Of a DNA stretch of 64,000 bases, positions 41,231 to 53,000 are shown piece by piece. Made by a program: the position numbers and the translations under genes. This DNA is from Prionace glauca (lineage: Eukaryota > Chordata > Chondrichthyes > Carcharhiniformes > Carcharhinidae): assembly GCA_037974335.1 (NCBI GenBank), contig CM075760.1:64052515-64116514 (forward strand), in the 5' to 3' direction. The number at the start of each line of letters is the position of its first letter. Positions within the stretch are counted from its first letter, which is position 1. The notes under the pieces are model-generated. The model was not told the DNA's origin. It saw nothing but the letters and a program-made list of their open reading frames with translations, and did not search any database.

Positions 41231-41826
41231 TCAGTGAGCTTTCAGAATTGGTGGAGTCACCAACTCCCACCCACTTTGACACGGTGCTACTCCATTCTGG
41301 AACAGGATTGATGATAAACTGTCAGCTAAACAGAACATTATACTCACCGTGTAATCAGTTTCTGGAGGTGAATGTATCTGAAAGCAAAGGAAGGGAATAT
41401 CATTTGCTGCAAATGATAGAATGACTGTGTGACTATATCTGTAGTGACAGTGACCTGGGATGAAGCAATGGAGACAGTAATGATGATCAGTGAGATACAA
41501 ATCTCAGATATCACAGCAGAACTGTGAAAAGCTCATGTTGTTCAGCAGATTTCCCACAAGAAGCTATAGAAGAGGCAGAGGCTGCGAATGATCTTTGAGT
41601 ATGGTGAGCTGCAGTGAAATGTAGTGGAGTAGAATGTATTATTATTCAGTTTGACAGGAGGAAGCAGCAAGGGGAATAAAATTATAAATTGCTGGGATTG
41701 GGCCAATGGGTTTATTTTGTTTCTCCAGCTGGTTCAAACTGACACAATGATCGCTCCTGTTTTCCATCAGGAAGGAATTTCAGCCCCTCCTAAATCTTGG
41801 GCTGATCGGCAGCAACAAAACCTGCA
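41231..41826. other. No feature recognised
   Basis: Unassigned sequence 3' of the tRNA-Glu gene (which is on the minus strand). Confidence 0.4.
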
Positions 41827-41898
41827 TTCCCTGACCGGGAATCGAACCCGGGCCGCGGCGGTGAGAGCGCCGAATCCTAACCACTAGACCACCAGGGA
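41827..41898 (-). tRNA. tRNA-Glu (CTC)
   Basis: 72 nt: acceptor TCCCTGG/TCAGGGA, anticodon arm with CTC in loop CTCTCAC, T arm CCGGG-TTCGATT-CCCGG, discriminator A. As far as I recall, it matches the standard vertebrate tRNA-Glu. A T4 run lies about 7 bp downstream. Confidence 0.95.
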
Positions 41899-42014
41899 AG
41901 GTGCGAGCAGCAACTTTAATCTGACCGATACATTGCAGCGTTTTTCAAATGCTCAAGAAAGGTTTGTCGAGGAAAAAGAAACTAATGTTTTGATAGAACA
42001 GGAATGACTCGTTC

Positions 42015-42205
42015 AGCCAACAGCAAATTACAGCAGATGCTGAAACTTAAAAGAACATCTTAAAATGCTGGAAAATCTCACCAGGCATGACGGCTTCTCT
42101 GGAGAGAGAATGTAAGACAATGTAATTGAGTCTAAACTGCCCTCTGAAATGGCCCAACAACGTAGTTAGTTCAGTGGGAAATAGGGATGGACAACAAATG
42201 CTGAC
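42015..42205 (+). repeat. Fold-back arm and SINE fragment
   Basis: 42015-42105 matches the arm at 27.67 kb ('tgctggaaaatctcaccagg'). 42120-42205 matches the SINE 3' part ('aaactgccctctgaaatgg', 'agggatggacaacaaatgc'). Confidence 0.6.
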
Positions 42206-42354
42206 AATGAAATCTATATTGTGGTAGCAGTATTTTGTGACATAATTAATAATTTTCATTTTGTTTCATTTCATGTCAGACAGGGTGACATATTTGGGGC
42301 ACTTATTATTTAAAACCTCAGCCCTTTAACTATTTAGAAAGTTATGGTTAATAA

Positions 42355-42930
42355 GAGCATAAGAACATAAGAAATCGGAGCAGGAGTAGGCCATCTGGCC
42401 CTTCGAGCCTGCCCCGCCATTCAATAAGATCATGGCTGATCTGTCGTGGCTCAGTTCCACCTTCCCGCCCTCTCCCCATAACCCTTAATCCCTTCTCTTA
42501 TCAAAAACCCATCAACCCGCTTCTTAAAAATATTTTGCGAGGCAGCCTCCACCACTTCAACGGGCAGAGAATTCCAGAGATTCACCACCCTTTGAGTGAG
42601 GAAGTTCCTCCTCAACTCCGTTCTAAAACGCCCCCCCTTTATCTTGAGGCTGTGCCCCCTAGACCTACTGTCTTCTTTGAGCGGGAAGAGTCTCTCCACC
42701 TCTGTCCTATCCATCCCATTAATCACCTTATACGTCTCAATGAGATCTCTCCTCATTCTTCTAAACTCCAACGAGTACAAGCCTAGTTTATTCAGCCTCT
42801 CCTCATAGCTCAACCCCCTCAACTCCGGTATCAGCCTAGTAAACCTCCTCTGCACTCCCTCCAAGGACAAAATATCCATGCGTAAGTACGGCGCCCAAAA
42901 CTGCACACAGTACTCCAGCTGTTCAGTCAG
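42355..42930 (-). mobile_element. CR1-like LINE (family A) 3' fragment
   Basis: The tail 'acataagaaatcggagcag' is followed on the minus strand by the ORF2 C-terminus (QLEYCVQFWAPYLRMD, RNFLTQRVVNLWNSL). It breaks off near 42930. Confidence 0.9.
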
Positions 42931-42949
42931 AGAAAAGTGATCCACTGTG

Positions 42950-43455
42950 ATCCAAAAGAGGGAATTGTAGTTGCTGCAAATCCCACCTCAAAACGGAAAA
43001 TGCTGGAAGATTCATCAGTTTCAACAGTTTCTGTGGAGGGAAAGAGAGGGAATGATACAGGTGACCTTTGACCCTAACTGGAAGAAATTGATGATTTAAT
43101 GGTTTACAGACAAGTACAGAGTCAAGGAAAATAGAGAGGGAGAGGAGGAAAGTACTAATAGTCTTTTGATAGGATGGAAGGCTGGAGTGATTGAATTACA
43201 ATGGAGATGATTGTTGTTTGCTCTGACACAATCTCTCAGATCTGGGTTTAAACGCCATAATAAATTAGAACACAACCTCTCGCTGAGTTCAGAGCTAAAG
43301 GTACCGCCTTCCAGTTATCTGGAGGCAGTTTTCATTCACAACTGTGAGATGAGCAACGGAGAAAGGAGAGAGGAATTCAGTTTGAGCCGTGATACTTCTG
43401 GAGGAACGGAGATCTGGAATTCACCTAGGAATGAGTCAAAGTCTGAAAAGAATGA
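42950..43455. other. Fold-back arm remnant, otherwise unassigned
   Basis: 42955-43080 holds 'aatgctggaagattcatcag' and 'tgacctttgaccc', related to the fold-back family. No gene up to the tRNA-Lys. Confidence 0.45.
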
Positions 43456-43528
43456 CGCCCAACGCGGGGCTCGTACCCACGACCCTGAGATTAAGAGTCT
43501 CATGCTCTACCGACTGAGCTAGCCGGGC
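43456..43528 (-). tRNA. tRNA-Lys (CTT)
   Basis: 73 nt: acceptor GCCCGGC pairing with the GTTGGGC end, D arm 'agctcagtcggtagagca', anticodon arm TGAGA-CTCTTAA-TCTCA with anticodon CTT, T stem GTGGG/CCCGC. The T loop reads TACGAGC: A stands where T55 (pseudouridine) is nearly universal, also changing the B box. A T4 run follows downstream. Probably functional, but with that anomaly. Confidence 0.87.
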
Positions 43529-43726
43529 ACATGTATAGTAGTGCTTTCTTTAATCTAAAATTCATGGAGAAACTATGGCTTTTCCATCTGGTATCTCAGT
43601 TTATTCAGATTTCAACGTTCACAATGAATCCACCGACAGAATCCCCAAAGTTTCTATCCATCCCTCACAGTCATCAATTACATGATTCACATCTTTCAAT
43701 TCTTACCTTCACCTCCCCCAAACAGA

Positions 43727-44060
43727 GTGTGAGAGGGAGACACTGGGACAGACAGGCAGCACCTTGAGAAGAGTGTGAAAGGGGAGAAACTGGGACACTG
43801 AGTCAGACAGTCAGCATCTTGAGGAGAGTGTGAGGGGGGACAGTGGGACACTGGGACACTGAGTCAGCACCTTCTGGAGAGTGTGAGAGGGGGACACTGG
43901 GATACTGGGACAGAGAATCAATACCTTGTGGTGAGTGTGAGAGGGGGGAAACTGGGACACTGGGATTGACAGTGAGCACCTTGTGGAGAGTGTGAGAAGG
44001 AAACACTGGGACACCGGGACAAAGAGTCAACACCTTGAGGAGAGTGTGAGAGGGGCACAA
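43727..44060. repeat. About 54-bp minisatellite, about 6 copies
   Basis: The unit contains 'gtgtgagagggggacactgg', 'gacagagagtca' and 'gcaccttgaggaga'. Copies vary in the number of 'gggacact' words. Confidence 0.9.
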
Positions 44061-44117
44061 AGAGTATTCAAGCCACTGTTAGAGTTGTGAAGCATTGGGT
44101 CCGAGACCGTTTGTTTA

Positions 44118-44475
44118 TGTCCAGTGGTGCTGAGGATTGTCTTCAATATCGACTCCACAGTCAGGTGTCAGGGAACACAACTCTTTACTCCGTCTGTTCA
44201 CACAACTCTCCAAATATTGACTGCCCAATCTGGGAGAATCCAGCAGCTCACCCCGCACCTGAGGTCACATGACCCGTTCCCTGAAAGGAATGCCCCAACA
44301 TATATACAACACTCCTCTCCTGTAAATAACAGCCCCCTATCTCCACTCCCAGTACATCTGCAAACAATTGTGCATTTTTCTCTATTCACTTCACACAGGC
44401 TTGATGCAGAATCTACAGCATATTTACAATATAATACAGCCTACAGCTGATTCCTGATCCTTATGTCATCTGACA
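44118..44475 (-). mobile_element. Possible solo LTR fossil (weak)
   Basis: On the minus strand the segment begins TGTCAG and ends GGACA. It holds a TATA-like 'tatatatg' in the middle and an 'agtaaag' poly(A)-like word nearer the end. No matching partner LTR, internal region or target duplication is visible, so the call rests on layout only. Confidence 0.3.
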
Positions 44476-44654
44476 TAGACCTGATCAGGGGGAGTGACAT
44501 TCTGCTAGGAGTTGAAGCCTGGTGACTGGACACAGTTTAAAGAGCCTCTCTGGCGAGTGAGGCCTCGACGAACCTTCCAACGTTTGATCCTCTTCTCGCC
44601 CGTCGTCAGTAACCAATTTCGAGTCCTCTGTCCCCTCCATGAGTGGAGGAGCTG

Positions 44655-45000
44655 TTGATACCAGGCCTCCCACTAGTGTTTCCACTAGGAGGAAAAATTA
44701 GAACCAGAGGGAACAACGTCGGACTAAAGGCACAGTCCATTATAACAAAGATGAGGAGGAATTTCTGCAGCCAGAGAGTGGTGAATCTGTGGAACACTTT
44801 GCCACAGAAGGCTGTGGAGGCCCGGCCATTGAGATTCTCTAAGACAGAGGTAGGTAGGTTCATGATTAATAAGGGGACCAGGGGTTATGGGGAAAAGGCA
44901 GGAGAATGGGTATAAGGAAAAAAAACAACCATGATTGAATGGTGGAGCAGTGGGCAAGTGGCATAATTTTGCTCCTATATCTTATGGTCTTATGGTCCCT
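44655..45000 (+). mobile_element. LINE 3' end, third subfamily
   Basis: The plus frame carries ITKMRRNFCSQRVVNLWNTL and GRFMINKGTRGYGEKAG. The tail is 'atcttatggtcttatggtc'. Confidence 0.8.
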
Positions 45001-45599
45001 GGCATCCCACATAACAAACCAGAGATTATAGTAGCTGGCAGAAATCTAACCTCTGGCAAGAGTGACAAAAAAGGTGACAAGTATGAGAAGGGAGGTGGTC
45101 AATGCAGAACTGAGTGTGTTGTACCCAAATGCGTGCAGTTTACTGAACAAGGTAAATGAGCTTGTTGCACGCATTGAAATCGGCCACTAGGATGTTGTGG
45201 GCATCACAGAGATGTGTCTGCAAGGGGATCAGGGTTGGGTTCTAAATATCTAAGGATATTTGTCCTATCGAAAGGGCAGGCAGATTGGCAAAGGAGATGG
45301 TGTTGCATTGTTAGTAAGGAATGAAATTGAATCGATAGCAAGAAGCAATAAAGGATCAAAAGGGAGAGAATCTCTGTAGGTGGAGTTGAGGAATCACAAA
45401 GATGAAAAGACCCTGAAGGGAGTTAGATACAAACCCTCCTGGCTGCAGTCAGGATGTGGGCAGAAAATACATCACGAGATAGAAAAAGCATATAAAATTG
45501 CTGATATTACAATAATCATGGGGGATATCATAATGTTGATGGACTTGGAAAATCAGGTAGGTAGTTATCCCCAAAAAAATTGTGGAGTGTCAATGTTTG

Positions 45600-45915
45600 T
45601 AGGACTAGAGGGCACAGCCTCAAGATAAAGAAGGGGGGGGGGGCGGTTTAGAACGGAGTTGAGGAAGAACTCCTTCACTCAAAGGGTGGTGAATCTCTGG
45701 AATTCTCTGCCCGTTGAAGTGGTGGAGGCTGCCTCGCTAAATATTTTTAAGAAGCGGGTTGATGGGTTTTTGATAAGAGAGGGGATTATGTGTTATGGGG
45801 AGAAAGCGGGAAAGTGGAACTGAGCCACGACAGATAAGCCATGATCTTATTGAATGGCGGGGCAGGCTCGAAAGGCTAGATGGCCTACTCCTGCTCCTAT
45901 TTCTTATGTTCTATG
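45600..45915 (+). mobile_element. CR1-like LINE (family A) 3' end inserted in the older LINE
   Basis: It runs from 'gtaggactagagggcacag' to the tail 'tatttcttatgttcta'. Host LINE text resumes directly after. 'tgttt' flanks both sides as a possible short target duplication. Confidence 0.85.
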
Positions 45916-46987
45916 TTTTTTTGGAGCAGGTTGTGATACAACCTACTCGGGAATAGCCAATTCTGGATTTGGTGGTAATGAGGCAGACTTGAACAGGGAA
46001 ATTTAAGGTGATGTAACGCTTTGGGAGCAGTGACCACAATATGATAGAATTGACCCTGCAGTTTGAGAGGAGAAGCTGGAGTCAGATGTAACGGTATCAG
46101 AAATAAATAAAGGGAATTACAAAGACATGAGGGAGGAACTGGCCAGAGTTGATTTGAAAGGGAACCTAACAGGGAAAAGAGTGCAATAGCAATGGCAGGA
46201 GTTTTTTAGAGGGACAACAGAAATTCAGGAGGAACAGCAGAAATTATTCCCAATGTCACAGGGAGGATGAGGCATCCATGGCTGACGAGGCAAGTCAACA
46301 ACAACATTAACACAGAAGAGAAAGTATACAAAGTGATGAGGATTAGTGGGAAGCCAGAGGATTGGGAAGTCTTTAAAAGCGAGAAGAGGACAACTCAAAA
46401 AAACAATAAAGGGGAAGAAGATGAAATATGAGCGTAAGCTGGCTAGTAATATAAAAGAAGATAGGAAGATATTTTTTCAATATATAAAAAGTAAGAAAGA
46501 GACAAAAATAGGTATTGGACTACTGGAAAATGAGGCTGGAGAAGGAATAATAGGAAACAAAGAAATGGCAGAGGAAATGAATAGTTACTTTACATCAGTC
46601 TTCACGGTTCGATACATTAGTGAGATGCCAGAACTCCAGGAGAGTCGTGGGGTTGGGGGGGGGGGGGCACAGGTGCGTGTAGTGGCCGTCACTAAGGAGA
46701 AGATTCAGGGGAAACAGAAAAGTCTGATGTTGGATAAATCACCTGGACCAAATGGACTGCACCCCAGGGTCCTAAAAGATATAGCTGATGAAATTGTGGA
46801 GGCAATGGTGATGACCTTTCAGGAATCACTGGACTCAGGGACGGTACCAGCAGGCCAGAAAGTCAGTTGTTTAAGAAGGGAGAGAAGCAGAAGACGGGAA
46901 ATTATAGGGTAGTTAGCCAGACGTCAGTCATTGGCAATATTTTAGAGTTCATTATGAAAGATGAGGCGGCAGAAGATGATGAAATAT

Positions 46988-47521
46988 TGTTGAAGTGGAA
47001 ACTTTCCTCCTTCTTGACTGTGATAGAAAGAATCAACAAAATTAATTCTGACAAAATAACGAGTCTTTATTTACGAAAGGCTGCATGCACTATTGGCAGT
47101 AACTTGAGTTTGGAGAGCAGTTGTCACGACGTGCTAATTCCTTCTCAAGTCCGCACTTACTTAAAGACTCAGTTCAGTAATTATACAAAATCATTATCAG
47201 TTTCCATGACCAGAGCTTATTCAGGAATTTGATCAATAGAAGCATCATAAGAAGGGCCATAAATCATGGTACAACCTTCTGACCTCCTAGAACTCTTCCT
47301 CTCACCATTCATACTTTTATCCTGTACTGTTAAGGAACAGGAGAAAGTCGGTGACTCCTTCATCCCTGACCTTATCTTGTCTTACTCATACAGCCCTAGG
47401 TTATGCGGAGTCAGCCTTATCAGGTCTTGACCTTCTCAGGTCTTCTTCATGTCTTAGGTTGTTCACAGTCAGCTTTCTTTATTGTATACTAAATCGTTCA
47501 CCAATGTTACATTCTGCCACA
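46988..47521 (-). mobile_element. Probable solo LTR fossil inside the old LINE
   Basis: The minus strand begins TGTGGCAGAATG and ends CTTCAACA (TG...CA ends), 534 bp. A 'ggataaaag' TATA-like word lies near 47320 and an 'aataaag' poly(A) signal near 47070, about 80 bp before the end. LINE coding text stops at its left side and resumes about 30 bp beyond its right. No internal region remains and no clear target duplication is seen. Family (retrovirus-like or Gypsy-like) not determined. Confidence 0.55.
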
Positions 47522-48329
47522 ACTTAATTCATACAACTTCACAATAGCACTGAGTCAGTTCGGCTTTGTCAAGGGGAGCCCATGTCGGACAAATCTGTCA
47601 GAGTTCTTTGAGCAGGTAACAAGGAAGTTAGATAGGGAGGACCAATTGAACTGATTAATTTCGATTTCCAGAAGGCCATTGATATAGTGCTGCATTGGAG
47701 ACTCTTAAATGAGTTAAGTGCCAATGGAGATGAGAGCAAGATCCTGGCATGGATAGAGGATTGGCTGGCTGACAGAAGGCAGAGAGTGGGGAAGAAGGGG
47801 ATCTGTTTTCAGGATGGCAGCCAGTGACTACTGGTGTGCCTCAGGGTTCGGTGCATTAATGTATATTCATAATATACATGAATGATTTGGAAGAATGAAA
47901 TGAAGACGCTGTTGCGGAAGATACAAAGATATATCGAGTGACAGGGAGTATTGAGAAAGTCGGGGGGGGGGGCTGCGGAGGGAGGGCTGCAGAAGGACAT
48001 GTACAGGTTAGAGAGAGGGCAAAGAGATGACAGATGGAATACAATGAGGAAAAGTATGAGATTGTGCACTTTTGAAAGAGGAATGCAGGCATAAATTGTT
48101 TTCTAAACGGGGAAATACTTAGAAAATCAGATGCGCAAGGGAACCTGGGAGTCCCTGTTCAAGATTCTCTAAAGGTTAACCTGAAGGTTCAATCATCAGT
48201 TAGAAAAGCAAATCGAATGCTGGTATTCATGTCGACAGGGCCCCTACCCAGGCTCGGGCCCGCACCAGGTTCAGACCTACACAGGTTCAGGCAGAGACGT
48301 CGTTCAAATTCACACAAGGTTCAAACTCT

Positions 48330-48740
48330 TGTCTTACGAGGGAAGATTGAACGCACGTGGGCTGTTTTCCCTTGAGAGACGTCGGCTGAGGGGGGATCTA
48401 ATAGAGGTTTATAAGATTATGAAGGGGACAGATAGAGTAGATGGTGATAAGCTTTTTCCGCTATTAGAAATGGATAGAACGAGGGGTCACGGGCTTAGGG
48501 TGAGGGGGGCTAGATATAAGACTAATATTAGAGGGCAGTTTTTCACACAAAGGGTAGTGGGGATGTGGTATGCACTGCCGAGTAAGGTGGTGGAAGCAGG
48601 CACGCTAGGGTTGTTCAAGAGTCACTTGGACAGCCACATGAGCGGTCTACATATAGGGGGATATAGTAGGCCTTACTAAGCATTGTAGGCTTGGGGTCAG
48701 TTTTAGCCTCAGGGATATAGAGTCTTTAATAATGAAATTT
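48330..48740 (+). mobile_element. LINE 3' end
   Basis: The frame encodes [38 protein letters not shown] and FFTQRVVGMW, joined to the older LINE through a short 'caggttcag'-rich stretch at 48232-48328. It is another CR1-like subfamily. Confidence 0.8.
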
Positions 48741-48819
48741 TTATCCACAGGCACTTAAGTCCAGCAAGGGGCATGCGGGCGGCAGGTTGTGGTGGGCTGC
48801 TCTTGGATATTGCTTCGGG

Positions 48820-49195
48820 AGTTGCCTACTGCTTCATGTCGTTGATGTGCGTAAACTGGACCATCTCGAGGGCATCATGGCAGCTCAGAGGCTATCTCTG
48901 TTGCTGTGCGGACACATGGAGTTGGACCTGTGTCTATGGGAGTTTGCGCGTTCTCCCCGTGGTTGCGTGGGTTTCCTCCGGTGCTCCGGTTTCCTCCCAC
49001 ATCCCAAAAATGTGCTTTTAGGCTGATTGATTGGGTAACAAATTGTCCCTATATTGGACCTCCCTGATCCTCACACATTAGGCATAGACTAGAGTCATGA
49101 ATAGGTCACTGACCATGGGACGGCAGCGCGGGCTCGTTGGGCCGAAGGGCCTGTTTCCCGTGCTGTGTTGTTCTTTGTTCTCTTTGTCTTTGTTC
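48820..49195 (+). repeat. V-SINE-type SINE
   Basis: 'gagtttgcgcgttctccccg', 'gctccggtttcctcccaca' and 'gggccgaagggcctgttt', ending in 'ttctttgttctctttg'. Confidence 0.82.
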
Positions 49196-49640
49196 TTACC
49201 CATTCTGTCCCGCTCTCTGTCTCGATGTCTCTGTTTCGCTCTGTGTCTGACTGTTTCCCTCTGCCTCACTTCTTGTCTCCTGTTTTCCTTTCATCTCCCT
49301 TTCCCTCTTTTATAACAACCTCCTGCCTGTCTTCTGCTGTCTCCCTTTCTTATTTCCTGTATATCACCCTCGCCATTTTCTCCACTCTCTATCCTGTCTC
49401 CCTCTCTTTGTGAGAGCCTCTCTCTGTCTTTGTTCTTTCTCTCTGTCTGCTTTATTCCCTGTACCTGTTAGAAACTCTTCAAATTGAAGTCCTCCTTGTT
49501 TTGTGCCTTTCCCTCTCTCTACCAATTTGTCTCTCTCTATCACTCACATTGTTGCTAACACGCTCCTCTCTCTCTCCCTTTCTGTAACTATTTCTGTTTT
49601 TGTGAGGGTGTTTTGTTGTTTACAGTATGAATGCCCAACA
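49196..49640 (+). repeat. Pyrimidine-rich low-complexity stretch
   Basis: Runs of tctctctgtctc-like words, grown from the SINE tail. It lies just downstream of the GPCR stop codon (GPCR on the minus strand), so it is the reverse complement of its 3' flank. No gene. Confidence 0.75.
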
Positions 49641-49675
49641 GAAAGAGTCAGGAGTCTTGTCGTTGTAGTTTCCTG

Positions 49676-50577
49676 TTATGGTGTATTGAGTTGAAGAATT
49701 GCAGTAATGGGGTATTTCAGTAGATCTTTTAGCTGCTGTCTGAAGTGAGTCTGTGTCACAGCATAAATGGCAGTATTTGTGCAGCAACTTGTGAGTTGTA
49801 GCATGAAGCCCAATTCCATAACAAAAAGATGTAACCTTATTGACTGGTAGCCCAAATTATACATCCGAATCCATATTGAATAAACCATTAATGTCGACCA
49901 TAAGACAATGAAATTGGCTGAGATAACAAATAGTAAAATGATGGATTTCCTTCGACTCTCCATCTCTGGGTCTTTGGGATTCTCCCCACTGCTGTGAGCC
50001 CGGAGTCTCCTGCGGGCTCTGCTGCTCACTAAAATGTGTCTGACGGTGAGAGCATTGAGCAGCAGAATCAGGGCGAATGGGACACACGGGGTTAGAATGT
50101 TGTGGAGGAACTCGATTGTTCCCCAGACCGGAGATCCTATAAGTTCCCAGGTGAACTGACAAAACCAGGGATTGTTCGCCAGCCCATATCCTTTTAATAA
50201 CATAAAATACCAGAAAATGTTCTTTAAACAGCTCAGCACTGTCACTGTTCCCAGAACCACAGCCGCTGATTTCTCAGTGCAATATTTATTTTTCAGCTTG
50301 GGGCAGCAAATGGCCACAAATCGATCAAAGGTGAAAGTGACGGTGAACCAGACAGAACAGTCAGTGGCTGCATAAAGCAGGACGGCATGGATGTTACACA
50401 CGGGGACTGAGTACAGGAAATAAAACTGTTCCCAATAAACAATGGGAATCTGTCTCATTATCAGGTCAAGGATAACAACTAGCAGATCCCCCACTGACAT
50501 CGCCACCAGGTAACGAGTGACACATTTGGACAGACCACAGTTTCTGCTTGTCAATGTCACAATTGTGATTATGTTCA
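49676..50577 (-). CDS. GPR139-like G-protein-coupled receptor, exon 2
   Basis: This exon carries most of a class A (rhodopsin-type) receptor, predicted at 372 aa when joined to exon 1 at 55462-55678. The acceptor is 'cttcctgacag' before 50577, and the junction is phase 1 (G + TG = Val73). Seen: the intracellular-loop-1 word SRNCGLSKCVTRYLVAM, Cys133 at the top of TM3, DRF at 157-159 (in place of DRY), Cys212 in the second extracellular loop as likely disulfide partner, and CTNTAIYAV in TM7 where NPxxY usually lies. The C-tail is short (LLKYPITAILQLNTP). The combination resembles the shark GPR139-like group. GPR139 itself is a Gq/Gi-type receptor reported to respond to aromatic amino acids, but this protein has diverged and its ligand is unknown. 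Plasma membrane. Full-length frame, no breaks. Confidence 0.85.
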
Positions 50578-50709
50578 CTGTCAGGAAGGAAATGAAGAAT
50601 AACATTAGGTATGATTCAAGGGGAAAAGTGACAATTTAGACTGTAAATGGAACAACATTTTTAAAAATATCGTGTACACAAACTGAATAACTTAAATCTC
50701 TTTTTATAG

Positions 50710-51690
50710 AACACAGAACATGGAACACGACAGCACAAATAGGCCCTTCGGCCCACAAGTTTCGCGGATCATATCCCTACCTACTAGACCTACCAATAAA
50801 CCTCAATCCAATTAAATCCCATGTACACATCCAGAAGTCGCTTGAAAGGCCCCAAAGAGTTTGCCTCCACCACCACCGACGGCAGCCGATTCCACTCACC
50901 CACCGCCCTCTGAGTGAAAACCTTACCCCTGACATATCCTCTGTACCTACTCCTCCGCACCTGAAACCTGTATCTTCTCGTAGCGACCATTTCAGCCCTG
51001 GGAAATAGCCTCCAAGAATCCACGCGATCAATACCTCTCAACATCTTATAAACCTCTATCAGGTCACCTCTCATTCTTCGTCTCCCCAGAGAGAAAAAAA
51101 CAAGCTCCATCAACCTATCCTCATAAGGCATGCCATCCAATCCTGGCAACATCCTTGTAAATCTCTTCTGCACCGTTTCAATAGCTTCCACATCTTTCTT
51201 GTAATAAGGCGAACAGAACTAGGCACAGTTCTCCAAATGGGATGTGACTAGGGTCTTATAAAGCTGCAGTATTATCTCCCGACTTCTAAATTCAATCCGT
51301 CGGTTGATGAAAGGTAGTACACCATATACCTTCTTGACCACATCCTCCACCTGCGAGGCTGATTTGAGAGTCCTATGGGCCCGGACCCCAAGGTCTTTCT
51401 GATCCTCGACACTGCTTAGATATTATACTCCATCCCATTGGACCTGCCAAAATGGATCACTACACATTTATCCGGGTTGAAGTCCATCTGCCACTTCTCC
51501 GCCCAGTCTTGCATCCTATCTATGTCACGCTGCAACTTTTGACATCCCTTCAGCCTATCCACAACACCACCAACCTTCGTGTCGTCGGCAAACTTACTAA
51601 CCCTTCCCTCCAATTTCTTATCCAGGTCACCTATGAAAATTACAAACCTAAAGAGTCCCAGTACAGACCCCTCTTTTTATTTTTATGATC
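50710..51690 (-). mobile_element. CR1-like LINE (family B) fragment in the GPCR intron
   Basis: The tail ('agaacacagaacatggaac', 'aggcccttcggcccacaag') is followed on the minus strand by broken ORF2 text (QKRFTRMLPGLDGMPYEDRL, KFADDTKVGGVVD). It is older than the 24 kb copy. Confidence 0.87.
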
Positions 51691-51699
51691 CAACACGTC

Positions 51700-51862
51700 T
51701 TTTGGATCGTGAGAGGAAAGTGGAACATTTGGTGGAAACCCACCCAGACACGGGAAGAAGGTCTAAACTGGACACAGACAGTGCCCCGAGCCTGGGATTG
51801 AAGCCAGGTCCCTGATGCTGTGAGTCAGCAGTGCTAACAACTGTGCCACCGTGATGCTCCAT
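51700..51862 (-). repeat. V-SINE-type SINE, reverse, partial
   Basis: 'gtggaaacccacccagacac' plus a tRNA-like head with 'gattgaagccaggtccctg' and 'gctaacaactgtgccaccg'. Confidence 0.65.
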
Positions 51863-52555
51863 GGTAGGGCCAAAATAGTATACATTTTGGAAAGAGTTTT
51901 CCGGGGGTCCTCAACATTGACCGTCACTCAGCTGCAGGTAAATAATCTCTCTAACTTGTGGGGGATTTGGAGAGTGAGAAGGTTGTGGGGGTAACCCTGA
52001 CAGAAAATTCAGAGTGGAGTCCTGTATGTAGTAATTTGTCACCTTTGAGATAGCTACTGACAACCCCTGTCGCAGGGCTGGTACCAAACAATGCTGGTTT
52101 CACCCTTTCCTCTGGAAACTAACAGCAGTTGGCAGAGAGAGTTCCTTATGCCTTGACAGCTCAGAATCTCTGTTATATTTACAAAAAGACCGTAGAGAGA
52201 CCACAACGTTGTGGCCGCCATTCGCACAATACAGGAAGAAATCATTATCTGACACTCGAATGACACAGAACTCAACTATCAGGGTTTGCTTTCAAAGCTT
52301 CAGGGTTCATTGTTATACTACTGTCCAATGTGTCCAGTGTATTTGCAGCTGGCCCACTATGACCTACTGGACCAGTAAAGGTCAGCGAGTCCTCTCTCAG
52401 TAGGAAAGTTCCTGATCTGTGCACCAGGTAAGAAAAACTCAAACCAAGGCCGCTACCAAAGAAAACCAAATAGCCTGCCTTAATGACTATTGTCCAATGA
52501 TACATCTGTCCAATATTATGTGATGCAGCAAAAGATTAGTTATGGCATGAATCAG
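51863..52555. other. No feature recognised (GPCR intron)
   Basis: Unassigned intronic bases. No repeat or coding signal that I can support. Confidence 0.4.
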
Positions 52556-52559
52556 TTCC

Positions 52560-53000
52560 AGCTTCCCAGATTGCCTGGGTCCACTACAGTTTGCCTATAT
52601 CCGCAACAGGTCCACAGATGCAATCTCCCTGGCCCTACAGTCAACATTGCAACCCTGACTCTTGTTTATCGACTGCAGCTCAGCCTTTAACAGCACTGTT
52701 CTAATGAAACTCAGTACAAAGTCTCTGGCCTGGGGCTAGGCTCCTATCTCTGCAATTTGAACCTGACAGACAAAAATAAATAAGGACAGTCAAAACACCT
52801 CCTCCACAATCATCCTCATAAGCGGTGCCCCACAACACTGTGTCCTCAGCCCCACTATGCTCCTTATACACCGATGACTTGTGTGGCCAAATTCCCCTCC
52901 AACTTGATATCCAAGTTTGCTGATGACACCACTGCAACGATGACACCAAGAACAGGGAAGAGACGGAGGAACTGGTGAACTGGTGGGATCACAGTAACTG
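52560..53000 (+). mobile_element. LINE RT fragment of another clade
   Basis: In broken plus frames: IDCSSAFNSTVL (compare DYSSAFNTI), then SAPQHCVLSPTMLLIH (compare GSPQGCVLSPLLYSLY) and KFADDTT-like text near 52915. It is a fish-type LINE unlike the CR1-like families. Clade not certain. Confidence 0.55.

Larger units (their letters stand above)
45005..48230 (+). mobile_element. Old LINE with endonuclease and RT, hit by two insertions
   Basis: In broken frames one reads the endonuclease (NACSLLNKVNELVARIE, ITEMCLQGDQGW, IIMGDI), then the pre-RT and RT start (KKMKYERKLASNIKEDRK, KSPGPNGLHPRVLKDIADE), SQFGFVKG (47555), WLADRRQRV-like text and FADD-region remnants near 47900. The element is interrupted at 45600-45915 by a younger LINE and at 46988-47521 by LTR-like sequence. 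Many frame breaks: an old copy. Confidence 0.8.

Noticed and set aside
44118-44475. Confident solo LTR
   Set aside because: Only end words and weak TATA/poly(A)-like words support it, and there is no target duplication. Kept as a low-confidence feature, not a finding.
51863-52550. Extra exon of the GPCR or an immune gene
   Set aside because: Short frames only, no domain and no paired splice sites. The receptor is complete with two exons.
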